Position numbers and translations under genes: made by a program
NCBI RefSeq assembly: GCF_013745115.1
Contig: NZ_CP051151.1
Span: 434,001 to 498,000 of the forward strand
Length of the DNA: 64,000 nt
Direction: 5' to 3'
Origin: Hujiaoplasma nucleasis
GTDB lineage: Bacteria > Bacillota_I > Bacilli_A > Izemoplasmatales > Hujiaoplasmataceae
Shown here: piece after piece, positions 26,974 through 36,234 of the stretch
Numbering within the stretch: the first letter of the stretch is position 1
Layout of the letters: every line of letters starts with the position of its first letter
The notes under the pieces: generated by a model
The model's input: only the letters and a program-made list of their open reading frames with translations
What the model was told of the DNA's origin: nothing
Database searches by the model: none

Positions 26974-28152
26974 CTACTTTTTAAACATTATTTGTTCACT
27001 ATTAAACATTCTATTGAGTAAGTAAATAAATCCAACCATGTATATAAAGTTTGAAAGGGCAGTTATTAAAACAAAAGTAGCTATATTAGGGGTGAAAGTC
27101 ATGATACCTACCAATGATTGAACTGAGTTATAAATAGGAATTAAGTAGACATATAAGTTTTCATTAGCCCCAGTAGAGAACATGGTTGTTATAGAAACAA
27201 TCACTGTGAGTATATAGATTGGGGTAATATAGGTAGATGCTTCTTTTAATGATCTAGCATATGCTGAAATTACAGATACAATACCAATAATAACAAAAAT
27301 AGTAGAGAATAAAACAACTAATATAAGCATATAATCACTAAAAGTGAAAACTGATAAGCTTTGATCTTCTAAGTTTAATAGAGCAGGTAGTGAAAGTATA
27401 ATTCCTATGAATGAAGATATGGCTGATACAAGTGATAAAAGTGAAAGACTTAAGACTTTACCTATAGCCAACTCACTTCTTTTAATTGGGGTAATCAATA
27501 AGGTTGAAATCGTATTTCTTTCTTTTTCACCAGCAATAGATTCAGGTCCAATTGACATGGCACCAGAAAATAAGAACATGATAACTAACATTGGTAAAAG
27601 ACTAGACATGACAGTACCAATCATCTCTCTTTCAGAGATTTCTGAGTATTGTTCTTGAAAATTTAAATATGAGGTATCACCATAAAGACCAGCTTTTAAA
27701 TATTCATCATAGGAAATTATATATTGTCTAAAACGATTAATGGATGAAGATGCATCTTTGGGATTTGTGTAAAAAATGACTGAAGGTTGGTCTTCACTCC
27801 CATCGTAAGCCTGTATATTTTCACTAAATACAATAAGTATATTCCAATCTTCATCATCAATTTTGTTTTTATATGAATCTATTTCCTCTTCGTTAATTGA
27901 AATCACATTAATATTCGATAAAGACTCATTAAGCCTTTCACCAGTTTCATATAGGCTTTCAAATGTATCTGTAGGATTGACAATGGCGATGTCAGTAACT
28001 TCTCCATCTTGCATATTATCAATCGCGTTACCAATGAAATTATAAATAATAAATATAAATAAACCAGGTAGTATAAACAGGGTGATTATTAATCTTTTGT
28101 CTTTGAATACTCTGTCAATTTCTTTTCTAAATATGGTCCATATGTTCTTCAT
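26974..28152 (-). CDS. natB: ABC-2 exporter permease, NatB type
   Basis: 392 aa: an N-terminal membrane span (residues 20-42), a large extracytoplasmic domain (about 45-185) and five more spans. SIGPESIAGEKERNTISTLLITPIKRSEL near residues 200-228, quoted by its core GEKERNTISTLL, is the conserved cytosolic loop of NatB/YhaP-like permeases. It pairs with the ATPase encoded upstream (ATGA overlap). NatAB exports sodium in Bacillus; the substrate here is inferred only from family similarity. Confidence 0.8.
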   Translation of the reverse strand: MKNIWTIFRKEIDRVFKDKRLIITLFILPGLFIFIIYNFIGNAIDNMQDGEVTDIAIVNPTDTFESLYETGERLNESLSNINVISINEEEIDSYKNKIDDEDWNILIVFSENIQAYDGSEDQPSVIFYTNPKDASSSINRFRQYIISYDEYLKAGLYGDTSYLNFQEQYSEISEREMIGTVMSSLLPMLVIMFLFSGAMSIGPESIAGEKERNTISTLLITPIKRSELAIGKVLSLSLLSLVSAISSFIGIILSLPALLNLEDQSLSVFTFSDYMLILVVLFSTIFVIIGIVSVISAYARSLKEASTYITPIYILTVIVSITTMFSTGANENLYVYLIPIYNSVQSLVGIMTFTPNIATFVLITALSNFIYMVGFIYLLNRMFNSEQIMFKK

Positions 28153-28919
28153 GATAAGTTTTCTCCCGCTAAGTCAAAAAATAAGTCTTCTACATCTTTA
28201 TGAGTGTTATGGACAGCTTCCAATGAATCATCATAGATGAGCAATCCATCAATAATAATGCCTACCCTATCACATATTTTCTCTACAAGAGAGAAGATAT
28301 GTGTAGACACTATAATGGTTTTACCCTTTTCTTTTAACTCAATTAAAAAATCAGTAACAATTTTAGCAGTGATAATGTCCAAGCCATTGGTAGGTTCATC
28401 AAAGATAATAATTTCAGGGTCGTGCACAATGGAAATAACTAACTGAACTTTCTGCCTCATCCCGGTTGATAAATCACTTATTTTAACTTGTCTAAAATGG
28501 TCTATACCGAATTTAGCAAATAATTCTTCTTTTCTTTCTTGGGTTTTGTCCGCAGATAACCCATGAAGTCTAGCAAAAAAATCAAACATATAATCTGGGG
28601 TAAAAAACTCTTCTAATTTAAGATCACTGGTTAAAAAACCAATGTTTTTTCTAACATTATATGGATCTTTTAGTACACTATGTCCTTTAACATAGATATC
28701 CCCTTCATCAGGTTTTATTAAAGTTGATATACATCTTAATGTTGTTGTTTTACCAGCACCATTAGGACCCAATAAACCATAAATTTGACCAGAAAACGCT
28801 TCAAAAGATAAGCCATTAACAGCTACTTTTCTTTTTTCATTGCTTTTATTAATTTTCATTTGTTTCTTTGATAGTGTAAAAGTTTTCTTGATATTATCCA
28901 CTTTTATTTTAGCATCCAT
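28149..28919 (-). CDS. natA: ABC exporter ATPase, NatA type
   Basis: 256 aa. Walker A LLGPNGAGKTTTLRCIS, signature LSTGMRQKVQL, Walker B IIIFDEPTNGLD, switch His in STHIFSLVEK. An insert of basic residues after the first strand (KKQMKINKSNEKRKVAVNGL) is typical of NatA proteins. It forms a two-component exporter with the following permease. A 17-nt spaced promoter lies just upstream, after the rplT terminator. Confidence 0.85.
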   Translation of the reverse strand: MDAKIKVDNIKKTFTLSKKQMKINKSNEKRKVAVNGLSFEAFSGQIYGLLGPNGAGKTTTLRCISTLIKPDEGDIYVKGHSVLKDPYNVRKNIGFLTSDLKLEEFFTPDYMFDFFARLHGLSADKTQERKEELFAKFGIDHFRQVKISDLSTGMRQKVQLVISIVHDPEIIIFDEPTNGLDIITAKIVTDFLIELKEKGKTIIVSTHIFSLVEKICDRVGIIIDGLLIYDDSLEAVHNTHKDVEDLFFDLAGENLS

Positions 28920-28953
28920 TTATGTCCTCTTTCTTATCTTTATTCTTATTTAT

Positions 28954-28982
28954 ATCTTATCAAAATTTTAACCAAATAACAA
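28954..28982 (-). promoter_or_regulatory. Promoter of natAB-type operon
   Basis: TTGTTA and TAAGAT with a 17-nt spacer, about 35 nt before the ATPase start. Confidence 0.6.
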
Positions 28983-28984
28983 TA

Positions 28985-29013
28985 ATAAAAAAAAGTCTAT
29001 TTCTAGACTTTTT
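28985..29013 (-). terminator. Terminator of the infC-rpmI-rplT operon
   Basis: AAAGTCTA/TAGACTTT 8-bp stem with a GAAA loop and a T run on the minus strand, directly after the rplT stop. Confidence 0.9.
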
Positions 29014-29016
29014 GTC

Positions 29017-29373
29017 TTATTTTAAAGCTTTTTTTGCTTGTTCACAAAGATTTGTGAAACCAGCCATATCATATACTGCTAAATCAGCTAACATTTTACG
29101 GTTTACTTCAACATTTGCTTTTTTTAAGCCATCGATTAATCTTGAATAAGATAAATCGTTCATTCTAGCTGCAGCATTGATTCTTGTAATCCATAATTTT
29201 CTGAAATCTCTTTTTCTTCTTCTTCTATCTCTATATGCATATTTGAATGAATGCATTACTTGTTCTTTAGCTGTTTTGTATAATAAATGTTTAGCTCCAA
29301 AGTAACCTTTGGCTAATTTTAATGTTTTTTTACGTCTGTTTCTTGTTACGAAACTTCCTTTTACTCTAGGCAT
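29017..29373 (-). CDS. rplT: Ribosomal protein L20
   Basis: 118 aa, normal length. [25 protein letters not shown] at the N-terminus (core [13 protein letters not shown]) and [21 protein letters not shown] identify it. It binds 23S rRNA early in 50S assembly and, in Firmicutes, binds the leader of its own mRNA to shut down the operon. It is the last gene of infC-rpmI-rplT. Confidence 0.99.
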   Translation of the reverse strand: MPRVKGSFVTRNRRKKTLKLAKGYFGAKHLLYKTAKEQVMHSFKYAYRDRRRRKRDFRKLWITRINAAARMNDLSYSRLIDGLKKANVEVNRKMLADLAVYDMAGFTNLCEQAKKALK

Positions 29374-29391
29374 CTTTCTTCACTCCTTCTC

Positions 29392-29589
29392 TTATAGGTA
29401 TGGAACCATATCTTTGATTCTTTTTAAATCTGATGGTGATATGATTTCTTCTCTTCTCGCTTGACGATTTTGTTTTGGTGTTCTGTGACTTTTCAAGTGT
29501 ACTGAATAAGTTGAAGGTCTAGAAAGTTTCCCAGAGCCAGTTCTTTTTAATCTTTTTTTAGTACCTGAATGTGATTTCATTTTTGGCAT
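29392..29589 (-). CDS. rpmI: Ribosomal protein L35
   Basis: 65 aa, normal length, starting MPKMKSHSGTKKRLKRTGSG. Highly basic, with the conserved C-terminal DLKRIKDMVPYL. Second gene of the IF3 operon, 14 nt after infC and 18 nt before rplT. Confidence 0.99.
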   Translation of the reverse strand: MPKMKSHSGTKKRLKRTGSGKLSRPSTYSVHLKSHRTPKQNRQARREEIISPSDLKRIKDMVPYL

Positions 29590-29603
29590 AGTTATTTCTC
29601 CTC

Positions 29604-30143
29604 CTAATTTTTCGGGTTAATCATAATTGCTAAGAATCTACCATTTTTATCTATATTTCCGTCCATATCTCCATATTCAGATAAGGCTTGATAAAAATGA
29701 TTTAATACTTCTTTTCCTTGTTCAACTAAAGCATCGCCTGCGCGGTAAGGTAATCTTACAGTTGCTTTGACTTTGTTACCTTTTGTTAAGAATTTTTGTG
29801 CATGATTTAATTTTGTGTTTAAATCATGTTCTTCGATAACTGCAGTCATTCTTATTTCTTTTAGTTCAACAGTTTTTTGATGTCTTCTAGCTTCTTTCGC
29901 TTTCTTTTGTTGTTCGTAGCGATATTTGCTATAGTCCATCAATTTACATACTGGTGGTTTTGCATTAGGCGCAACTAAAACTAAATCAAATCCTTTTTCT
30001 AAGGCAATTTGATTGGCTTCTCTACTAGAAATTTCGCCGTATTGGTGACCATCAGCTCCAATTAATAAGACTTTACTATAACGAATTTCTTCATTAATAG
30101 GCGTTGTCTCAGTTTTAACTGGTTTTTTGTTTGGATATCTAAT
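29604..30143 (-). CDS. infC: Translation initiation factor IF-3 (AUU start)
   Basis: Keeps 30S subunits free and proofreads the start codon. The true start is ATT at 30143, 5 nt after a GGAGGTG ribosome site, giving 179 aa. The N-domain reads TPINEEIRYSKVLLIGADG and GEISSREANQIALEKGFDLVLVAP, then the linker PPVCKLMDYSKYRYEQQKK. The C-domain has KEIRMTAVIEEHDLNTKL. No ATG/GTG/TTG would include the N-domain; the first ATG falls in the linker. AUU starts are a known feature of infC in many bacteria and allow IF3 to repress its own translation. Confidence 0.98.
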   Translation of the reverse strand: MRYPNKKPVKTETTPINEEIRYSKVLLIGADGHQYGEISSREANQIALEKGFDLVLVAPNAKPPVCKLMDYSKYRYEQQKKAKEARRHQKTVELKEIRMTAVIEEHDLNTKLNHAQKFLTKGNKVKATVRLPYRAGDALVEQGKEVLNHFYQALSEYGDMDGNIDKNGRFLAIMINPKN

Positions 30144-30282
30144 ATTAACACCTCCATGTTATATAAAAAAGTGGGTACATATAGCACCCACTTAACATGT
30201 CATTAACATATTATTTTAGCTTGGACCTATTGATCTTTCAATCAGGTGAGAAGTGGGTACTTCTGCTTTCTAAATTTAAACC
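30144..30282 (-). promoter_or_regulatory. L20-type leader with terminator/antiterminator
   Basis: A 5' leader of about 140 nt before infC. On the minus strand GTACCCACTT (30260-30251) can pair with AAGTGGGT (30193-30186), which can instead pair with ACCCACTT (30176-30169) followed by TTTTTTATAT. The second pairing is an intrinsic terminator and the first an antiterminator. This mutually exclusive arrangement and the position fit the Firmicute L20 leader, where L20 binding favours termination. Binding by L20 is established for the family and inferred here. Confidence 0.85.
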
Positions 30283-30288
30283 GTTGTT

Positions 30289-30317
30289 ATTATAGTATAT
30301 ATCTTAATCTTTGTCAA
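30289..30317 (-). promoter_or_regulatory. Consensus promoter of the infC operon
   Basis: TTGACA and TATAAT with a 17-nt spacer, exact consensus, directly after the glmU stop codon. Confidence 0.9.
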
Positions 30318-31694
30318 CTATTTCTTTCCGTTAGATTTACTTTTATTTTTAAAATAATTTTCCTTATTTACTTGATACGATCTAGCGATAGCCAATGAGT
30401 CTTTAGGAACATTCTTATTTAAAGTAGATCCAGCCGCAATTGTAGAATTATCTTCAATTTGAATAGGTGCGATTAAGTTAGCGTTACAGCCAACAAAAAC
30501 ATCATCCCCGATTAGCGTTTTATATTTGTTGGTTCCATCATAGTTTACAGTAATTGATCCACATCCAAAGTTAACATTATTGCCAACTTCAGCATCGCCT
30601 AAGTATGCAAGATGGCTGGCTTTAAAATTGTCACCAGTGATCGTTTTTTTGATTTCAACAAAGTTACCAATACGATTTTTCGTACCTATAATTGCCCCGT
30701 CTCTTAAGTGGGCAAAAGGACCAACCGTTGTATTATCTTTGACTTCTGAATTAAAAATCAATGAATGTTGAATTTTTACATTTTCACCGATAATTGAATT
30801 ATGAATTTCAGTTGATGGACCAATAAATGTATTCTTTTTTATATGAGAATTACCAGTGATATAGCAGTTAGGAGAAATAGTAACATTTTCTTCTATTACA
30901 ACATTATCACCAATGGTAATTGTATCAGGGTTTATCATTGCTACCCCTGAACGCATAATTTCTTTGTTGATATTATGTCTTAAAATAGCTTCAGCTTGAC
31001 TTAAAGCATATAAATCATTGATCCCCATCGCTTTAAATGGTTTTTTAAGTATAAAAGTTGAAATACGTTTCTTTTGAGATTTAAAGACTTTAACTATATC
31101 TGTTAAATAATATTCATGTTGGGCGTTATTATCTGAAATTAAATTTAAGCCTTCAAAAAGCATTTGATTATCAACTATATAAATACCAGTATTTATTTCT
31201 TTAATTTCTTTTTCTTGTTCACTAGCATCTTTTTCTTCTACAATGGCTTGAAGTTGTTCGTTTTTCATAATGATTCTACCGTAACCGTCTGGTTCATCAA
31301 CAAAAGTAGAAACAACGGTTAAATCATTTCTAGTAGATTCATGGTAAGCCATGGCTTCTTTAATGACTAAGTCATCAATTAACGGCATATCTCCAGGTAA
31401 AATGATACTATAACCTTCTTCTTTGACTAAGTCTTTAGCCATTAATACTGCATGACCCGTCCCTAATTGTTGATCTTGATCAGCGTAAGATACACGAGAA
31501 TTCAAGATATTCTTTATGACTTCTTTCTTATGTCCAACAACCGTAATTATTTCATCAACAGATTGTGATTTAGTAAGGTTTTCAATGATATAGACAATCA
31601 TAGGTTTTTTTAATAGGGGATAAGCACACTTAGGTAAATCTGTTTTCATTCTTGTGCCTTTACCTGCAGCTAAAATAATAGCATATTTCTTCAT
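30318..31694 (-). CDS. glmU: Bifunctional UDP-GlcNAc pyrophosphorylase / GlcN-1-P acetyltransferase
   Basis: Last two steps to UDP-N-acetylglucosamine. 458 aa. The N-terminal uridyltransferase has LAAGKGTRMKTDLPK and DQQLGTGHAV. The C-terminal left-handed beta-helix acetyltransferase has GPFAHLRDGAIIG, GNFVEIKK, HLAYLGDAEVG and GCGSITVNYDG. Both active sites look intact. It follows glmM by 1 nt in the glmS-glmM-glmU cluster. In a wall-less cell the product would serve glycolipids or surface polysaccharide; in a walled one, peptidoglycan. Confidence 0.97.
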   Translation of the reverse strand: MKKYAIILAAGKGTRMKTDLPKCAYPLLKKPMIVYIIENLTKSQSVDEIITVVGHKKEVIKNILNSRVSYADQDQQLGTGHAVLMAKDLVKEEGYSIILPGDMPLIDDLVIKEAMAYHESTRNDLTVVSTFVDEPDGYGRIIMKNEQLQAIVEEKDASEQEKEIKEINTGIYIVDNQMLFEGLNLISDNNAQHEYYLTDIVKVFKSQKKRISTFILKKPFKAMGINDLYALSQAEAILRHNINKEIMRSGVAMINPDTITIGDNVVIEENVTISPNCYITGNSHIKKNTFIGPSTEIHNSIIGENVKIQHSLIFNSEVKDNTTVGPFAHLRDGAIIGTKNRIGNFVEIKKTITGDNFKASHLAYLGDAEVGNNVNFGCGSITVNYDGTNKYKTLIGDDVFVGCNANLIAPIQIEDNSTIAAGSTLNKNVPKDSLAIARSYQVNKENYFKNKSKSNGKK

Positions 31695-31695
31695 A

Positions 31696-33009
31696 TTAAT
31701 TTCCTTCCTTTGCTAAATCTTCAATTTTATTCTTTATTTCCTCAATGATTAGATCCACTTGTAGTTCACTTGGGGCAGAAGCAGAAATCCTTATTAAAGG
31801 TTCAGTACCACTAGGTCTAACTAAAATTTTTCCATCACCAGCCAATTTACAAAGGTGTTTGTTCACGATGTCAACGACTTGTGGATGTGACGCTAATGTT
31901 TTATCGATATTCTTTAAGTTTATTAGTTTATCAGGATAATATTGAACCTGTTCTTTTAAAAGAGCTAAAGGCAATTTATAATATTGAAGAACTTTAATTA
32001 AAAAGGCCGCATTTAAGACACCATCACCTGTCTCGAAAAGCAATTTATTAATAATATGTCCTGAATTTTCTCCTCCCAAGACACCATCATGCTCTTCGAT
32101 AGCTTGGGTTATGTATTTATCTCCAACATCTGTTTGGATCACTTCAATGTCTTTTTCATTAAGTGCTTTAATGATCCCTATATTGCACATTTTACTTAAA
32201 GCTACAAATTTATTTTTTAATTGTTTGTGGGCTTTTAAATAACTTGCAAATAAGTATATTAAAAAGTCTCCATCACAAACTTGGCCTTGATGATCAACCA
32301 CCATCAATCGATCTGCATCTCCATCAAAGGCTATACCTAAATCACATTCTTCTTTAATAACTAGATCTTGTAATTGACCTAAATGGGTTGACCCACAGTC
32401 TTTATTGATATTATAGCCATCTGGTTCATTAGCAATCACACATATATTCTTAGATAATTTACTAAATATTTTTTCTGCAGTTGTTGTTGCAGCTCCGTTT
32501 GCTAAATCTAAAGCTATTTTCAAATCTACTTCTTCTATCATACCATTGTATAAACTTAAGTACTTTTTAAAAGCATTTTTGAATTCCTTTTCTTGTCCAG
32601 ACACTTTGGCTTTATCAATGCTTATGTCGCCATCGATGACAGATTCAATAAAAGCCTCATCTTGTGAATTTAATTTATTGCCCTTATCGAATACTTTAAT
32701 GCCATTATCAGTATAAGGATTGTGACTTGCAGTCACCATAATACCAAATGTTTGATTTGACAAAGAGAAATAAGCCAATACTGGTGTAGGAAAGACTCCT
32801 AAGTCATAGGCATTAATGCCAGATTCAAATAAACCTTTTTTTATATCTTCAACGATTCTATAGCCAGATTCTCTAGTATCTCTAGCGATAAAGACTGTTT
32901 TACTATCTTTTTTAATTCCTTTTAAAGCTTTACCAATAAAATATCCGTATTGATGATGGATAATTGATTCAGCTTTATCTCTAATCCCATCAGTTCCAAA
33001 ATATTTCAT
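31696..33009 (-). CDS. glmM: Phosphoglucosamine mutase
   Basis: Converts glucosamine-6-phosphate to glucosamine-1-phosphate. 437 aa. The phosphoserine loop is TASHNPYTDNGIKVF near residue 95, the metal-binding loop AFDGDADRL, the sugar loop GGENSGHII, and the phosphate loop VRPSGTEPLIR. The start MKYFGTDGIRDKA is the family signature. Middle gene of the Glm cluster. Confidence 0.97.
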   Translation of the reverse strand: MKYFGTDGIRDKAESIIHHQYGYFIGKALKGIKKDSKTVFIARDTRESGYRIVEDIKKGLFESGINAYDLGVFPTPVLAYFSLSNQTFGIMVTASHNPYTDNGIKVFDKGNKLNSQDEAFIESVIDGDISIDKAKVSGQEKEFKNAFKKYLSLYNGMIEEVDLKIALDLANGAATTTAEKIFSKLSKNICVIANEPDGYNINKDCGSTHLGQLQDLVIKEECDLGIAFDGDADRLMVVDHQGQVCDGDFLIYLFASYLKAHKQLKNKFVALSKMCNIGIIKALNEKDIEVIQTDVGDKYITQAIEEHDGVLGGENSGHIINKLLFETGDGVLNAAFLIKVLQYYKLPLALLKEQVQYYPDKLINLKNIDKTLASHPQVVDIVNKHLCKLAGDGKILVRPSGTEPLIRISASAPSELQVDLIIEEIKNKIEDLAKEGN

Positions 33010-33023
33010 AAAAAATCCCCTTC

Positions 33024-34826
33024 CTATTCAACTGTAGCTGATTTGGCTAAGTTTCTTGGCTTATCTATATCGACACCTAATTGTTTAGCTTTATAATAAG
33101 CGATAAGTTGTGTAGGAATAACAGTTACTAAAGGACTTAATAAACGATGAACATCCATTAATACAATATCATCATTGCCTTTAGATGTATTCTCTAAAGA
33201 AATCACAAGCGGTTTACCTTCTCTTGCTTTTGCTTCTTCTAAATTAGACCGAGTATTATTAGAAATATGATCTTGAGAGATAATAGCTATAACAGGTATG
33301 TCTTTTTCAATTAAAGCCATCGGACCGTGTTTTAGCTCACCAGCTGCTATACCATCTGTATGAATATAGGTAATTTCTTTTAATTTTAAAGCTCCTTCTA
33401 ATGAAACGAAATAGTCTATTCCACGTCCAATATAAAAGGCATCTTGACTATTAAAAGTATGTTGAACTAGTTCATTAATATAATCTCTTCTATCAATTAT
33501 ATTTTCCATAGAAACAGCAGCTCTAGAAAGTTCAGACACCAAGTCTAGACTATGTTGTTTAGATAATGAATTGGCTAGTATAGCAAGGACTGCTATTTGT
33601 CCAACGTAAGCTTTGGTTGAAGCAACTGCTATTTCAGTTCCTGCGTAGATATTTAATGTTGCATCAGCTTCTCTTGCTAGTGTTGAAGTTGGTACATTGG
33701 TTATTGATAAGGTTTTATATCCTTTTTCCTTTACATTAACCAAACAGGCTCTTAAGTCTGCAGTTTCACCAGATTGAGAAATTAATACAAAGAGTGAATG
33801 AGGATCAATTAGAGGTTCGTTATAAGCGAACTCTGATGCTATAAAGACTTCTACAGGTATTTTAGCGACTTCTTCAAAGAAGACCCTACCAATAAGTCCT
33901 GCATGAAAAGATGTTCCAGCTGCTAATATATATACGCGTTTAATGTTATTAAACATTTCTTTTATTTCTGGTCTAACTCTTAGTTTATGATCAACCATGT
34001 ATTCTTTCATGATTTTTCTAATAACTGCAGGTTGTTCTGAAATTTCTTTTAACATATAGTGTTCATAGCCAGCTTTATCTAAATCATCCATGATAAAATC
34101 CATAGGTAATTTTTTTAAATGGTTACTTTCAAATCCAACAGCGTCAGTAACTTTGAAACTATATTGATCTTGGTTCTTCTCTACGATAATAACTGAATTA
34201 TCTTCTAAAAGATAGTAATCATCTGCGTAATCTACAAAGGCTAAAACATCAGATCCTAATACTATACCTTCTTTTGATTCTCCTATTAATAGTGGAGATT
34301 TATTTTTAACTGCATAAATATGATTGGTATCTTCAGTATCTAAAATTAAAAATGCATATGATCCATCTAATAAAGAAATAGTTTTTCTGATGGCTTCTTC
34401 AACAGTTCTTTTTTTAGAAAATTCTTCAACTAAGTTTACAATAACTTCCGTATCAGTATCACTTCTAAAATTATAATCAGGCAAATATTTATAAACCAAT
34501 TCTTTATGATTATCTATAACACCATTGTGAACAATAATAAAGCGATTGCTTTGTGAATAATGTGGATGGGTATTTTGATAATTAGCCACACCATGTGTTG
34601 CCCATCTTGTATGACCTATACCTAAATGATTTGATTCTGGATATTTAAATTCTTGATATAGACTCGCTACTCTACCAATACCCTTATTGGTAATAAATTC
34701 CTTCTTGGCTTCATTAAAATAAGTGACTCCACAAGAATCATAGCCCCTATATTCTAAACGCTCTAATCCTTTAATAACTACTTCAGATGCTTTAGCTTTC
34801 CCTATGTAACCTACGATACCGCACAT
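33024..34826 (-). CDS. glmS: Glutamine-fructose-6-phosphate aminotransferase
   Basis: Makes glucosamine-6-phosphate from fructose-6-phosphate and glutamine, entry to amino-sugar synthesis. 600 aa. The catalytic Cys2 sits in MCGIVGYIG, with LEYRGYDS; GIGHTRWATHG follows. Two SIS domains carry AAGTSFHAG, ISQSGETADLRA, STKAYVGQ and ELKHGPMALI. It ends DKPRNLAKSATVE, the typical C-terminus. A clean promoter lies close to the start. I see no glmS ribozyme in the 85-nt upstream gap, so control differs from that of Bacillus. Confidence 0.98.
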   Translation of the reverse strand: MCGIVGYIGKAKASEVVIKGLERLEYRGYDSCGVTYFNEAKKEFITNKGIGRVASLYQEFKYPESNHLGIGHTRWATHGVANYQNTHPHYSQSNRFIIVHNGVIDNHKELVYKYLPDYNFRSDTDTEVIVNLVEEFSKKRTVEEAIRKTISLLDGSYAFLILDTEDTNHIYAVKNKSPLLIGESKEGIVLGSDVLAFVDYADDYYLLEDNSVIIVEKNQDQYSFKVTDAVGFESNHLKKLPMDFIMDDLDKAGYEHYMLKEISEQPAVIRKIMKEYMVDHKLRVRPEIKEMFNNIKRVYILAAGTSFHAGLIGRVFFEEVAKIPVEVFIASEFAYNEPLIDPHSLFVLISQSGETADLRACLVNVKEKGYKTLSITNVPTSTLAREADATLNIYAGTEIAVASTKAYVGQIAVLAILANSLSKQHSLDLVSELSRAAVSMENIIDRRDYINELVQHTFNSQDAFYIGRGIDYFVSLEGALKLKEITYIHTDGIAAGELKHGPMALIEKDIPVIAIISQDHISNNTRSNLEEAKAREGKPLVISLENTSKGNDDIVLMDVHRLLSPLVTVIPTQLIAYYKAKQLGVDIDKPRNLAKSATVE

Positions 34827-34851
34827 AATATCCTCCTAATAACAATAATCT

Positions 34852-34880
34852 ATTATATCAAATTTTATTTTTTATCACAA
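34852..34880 (-). promoter_or_regulatory. Promoter of glmS-glmM-glmU
   Basis: TTGTGA and TATAAT with a 17-nt spacer, about 25 nt upstream of the glmS start. The ribosome site AGGAGG follows. Confidence 0.75.
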
Positions 34881-34892
34881 TTTTAACTCTTC

Positions 34893-34923
34893 AAAAAAAG
34901 ATTGTAATGTTAACAATCTTTTT
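34893..34923 (-). terminator. Terminator of the four-gene ABC cassette
   Basis: 11-bp stem AAAAAGATTGT / ACAATCTTTTT with a 7-nt loop; it overlaps the permease stop codon and ends in T on the minus strand. Confidence 0.85.
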
Positions 34924-35623
34924 GAATTAGTATTATTATATAACTTATTGCCAAAAAATGGTATATGATTAGGAAAAAAAGTAATTTTTTTTCTATATAA
35001 TCAAATCCTTGAATATTAATAATAAAATTATTTAGTACTGATTTATCGATATTAGGTATTTGTGGCCACATAATTTCAAATATCCAAAACATTAACAATG
35101 GTATTAATCCTACTAAAAGATGTTTAAAAATCATGATAAATATGAGTGTTAATAAATAATATTGAATGTTCTCCAAATATAAATACCCTGCTTGAAGATA
35201 GTATATCCCTAAGTCAATAATATAAGGAGTAAAGGCATGACTATAGGCCTGTAGTAAAACTATCTGGCTTATGAAAATTATTGTTATAATGATAAGTCCT
35301 GTAATCATTCTTGACAAATAAAATAGTCTTTTGGCTTTTTTTGATGTGACAGTATAGATGGCCAAAGCTTGGTTGCTTTTAGATCCTAGGTTTAAGCCTA
35401 TATAGATTGCGATAAAGACAGATATAAATTCTAAAACTAAAAATGATTCATTTAGAAAATCAAAAGCAAAATCAATTTTGTATGCATCGATATATTCATA
35501 TCCATCAAGCACTTGTGAATTATAGATAAAAGCCACCATCAAAATAAATAATAGGATGATTGTAATGATGACAAATGTTTTCGTCATCAGATAATCTAAA
35601 TGTAATCTAATGTATTTTAACAT
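34910..35623 (-). CDS. Small ABC-2-like exporter permease of unknown cassette
   Basis: 237 aa with six hydrophobic segments and a short N-terminal cytosolic part, the usual size for a half permease of ABC-2 exporters. No family was recognised from the sequence. It overlaps the preceding ATPase gene by 7 nt, so the two are translated together and form a transporter. It is the last gene of a cassette that begins with a secreted protein (37752) and an anchored protein (37123). Candidates for function include self-protection or export linked to those two proteins; this is inference. Confidence 0.6.
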   Translation of the reverse strand: MLKYIRLHLDYLMTKTFVIITIILLFILMVAFIYNSQVLDGYEYIDAYKIDFAFDFLNESFLVLEFISVFIAIYIGLNLGSKSNQALAIYTVTSKKAKRLFYLSRMITGLIIITIIFISQIVLLQAYSHAFTPYIIDLGIYYLQAGYLYLENIQYYLLTLIFIMIFKHLLVGLIPLLMFWIFEIMWPQIPNIDKSVLNNFIINIQGFDYIEKKLLFFLIIYHFLAISYIIILIQKDC

Positions 35624-36234
35624 TCTAGCTTTCCTTGATTAAATTTATATATTCGTTTTCTTGATGTGTTAAATTTTTCAGGAAAATGAGTCGATACAAT
35701 GACTAAATAGTTTTTAGATAATTCTATTATTTTTTTAATCAAGAGTTTTTGAGCATTAAAGTCTAAACCAACCAAAGGTTCATCCAAAATGATTATTTTA
35801 GGTTGATTAAGCAAAGCTTGTGTGATATTTACTTTTTGCTTCATTCCATTGGATAGAGATCTAATGGGTGCATTCAATTTAGATTTAATATCAAATATGG
35901 ATAAGTATTCATCTAACTCTAGATTTAAATAGGGATTATATAAGTCTTTAATTCTACCAATAGCTATTAAGAATTCTTTCACTGTCATAAAATCTGGCAT
36001 AACATAATTTTCAGGTGCATAACCTATTCGATATTTCTTCTTTAATATCTTACCCTTATAATTAACAACCTGCATGATACATTTAATGAGTGTTGATTTC
36101 CCAGATCCATTATGGCCTACCAATAAATTTAGAGTTCCATTTTTAAAGTCAGTTGTGATTGATTCTATCCCTTTATTTTTTTGATAGGTTTTGGTTAAAT
36201 CATTGATAACTATACTGATAATGTTGGACTTCAT
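35617..36234 (-). CDS. ABC exporter ATPase of unknown cassette
   Basis: About 205 aa from the ATG at 36234 (MKSNIISIVINDLTKTYQKN), chosen because the ATP-binding fold starts there; a longer reading would extend it deep into the upstream gene. Walker A VGHNGSGKSTL, signature LSNGMKQKV, Walker B IIILDEPLVGLD, switch STHFPE. The ATPase is shorter than most exporters of this type, lacking a C-terminal extension. It overlaps the end of the membrane-anchored protein gene by 35 nt and the permease gene by 7 nt, so it is locked into this cassette. Confidence 0.85.
   Translation of the reverse strand: MKSNIISIVINDLTKTYQKNKGIESITTDFKNGTLNLLVGHNGSGKSTLIKCIMQVVNYKGKILKKKYRIGYAPENYVMPDFMTVKEFLIAIGRIKDLYNPYLNLELDEYLSIFDIKSKLNAPIRSLSNGMKQKVNITQALLNQPKIIILDEPLVGLDFNAQKLLIKKIIELSKNYLVIVSTHFPEKFNTSRKRIYKFNQGKLEC

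Noticed and set aside
34827-34909. glmS ribozyme or GlcN6P riboswitch upstream of glmS
   Set aside because: The gap is only about 85 nt, A+T-rich, holds a promoter and a terminator, and shows no ribozyme core.
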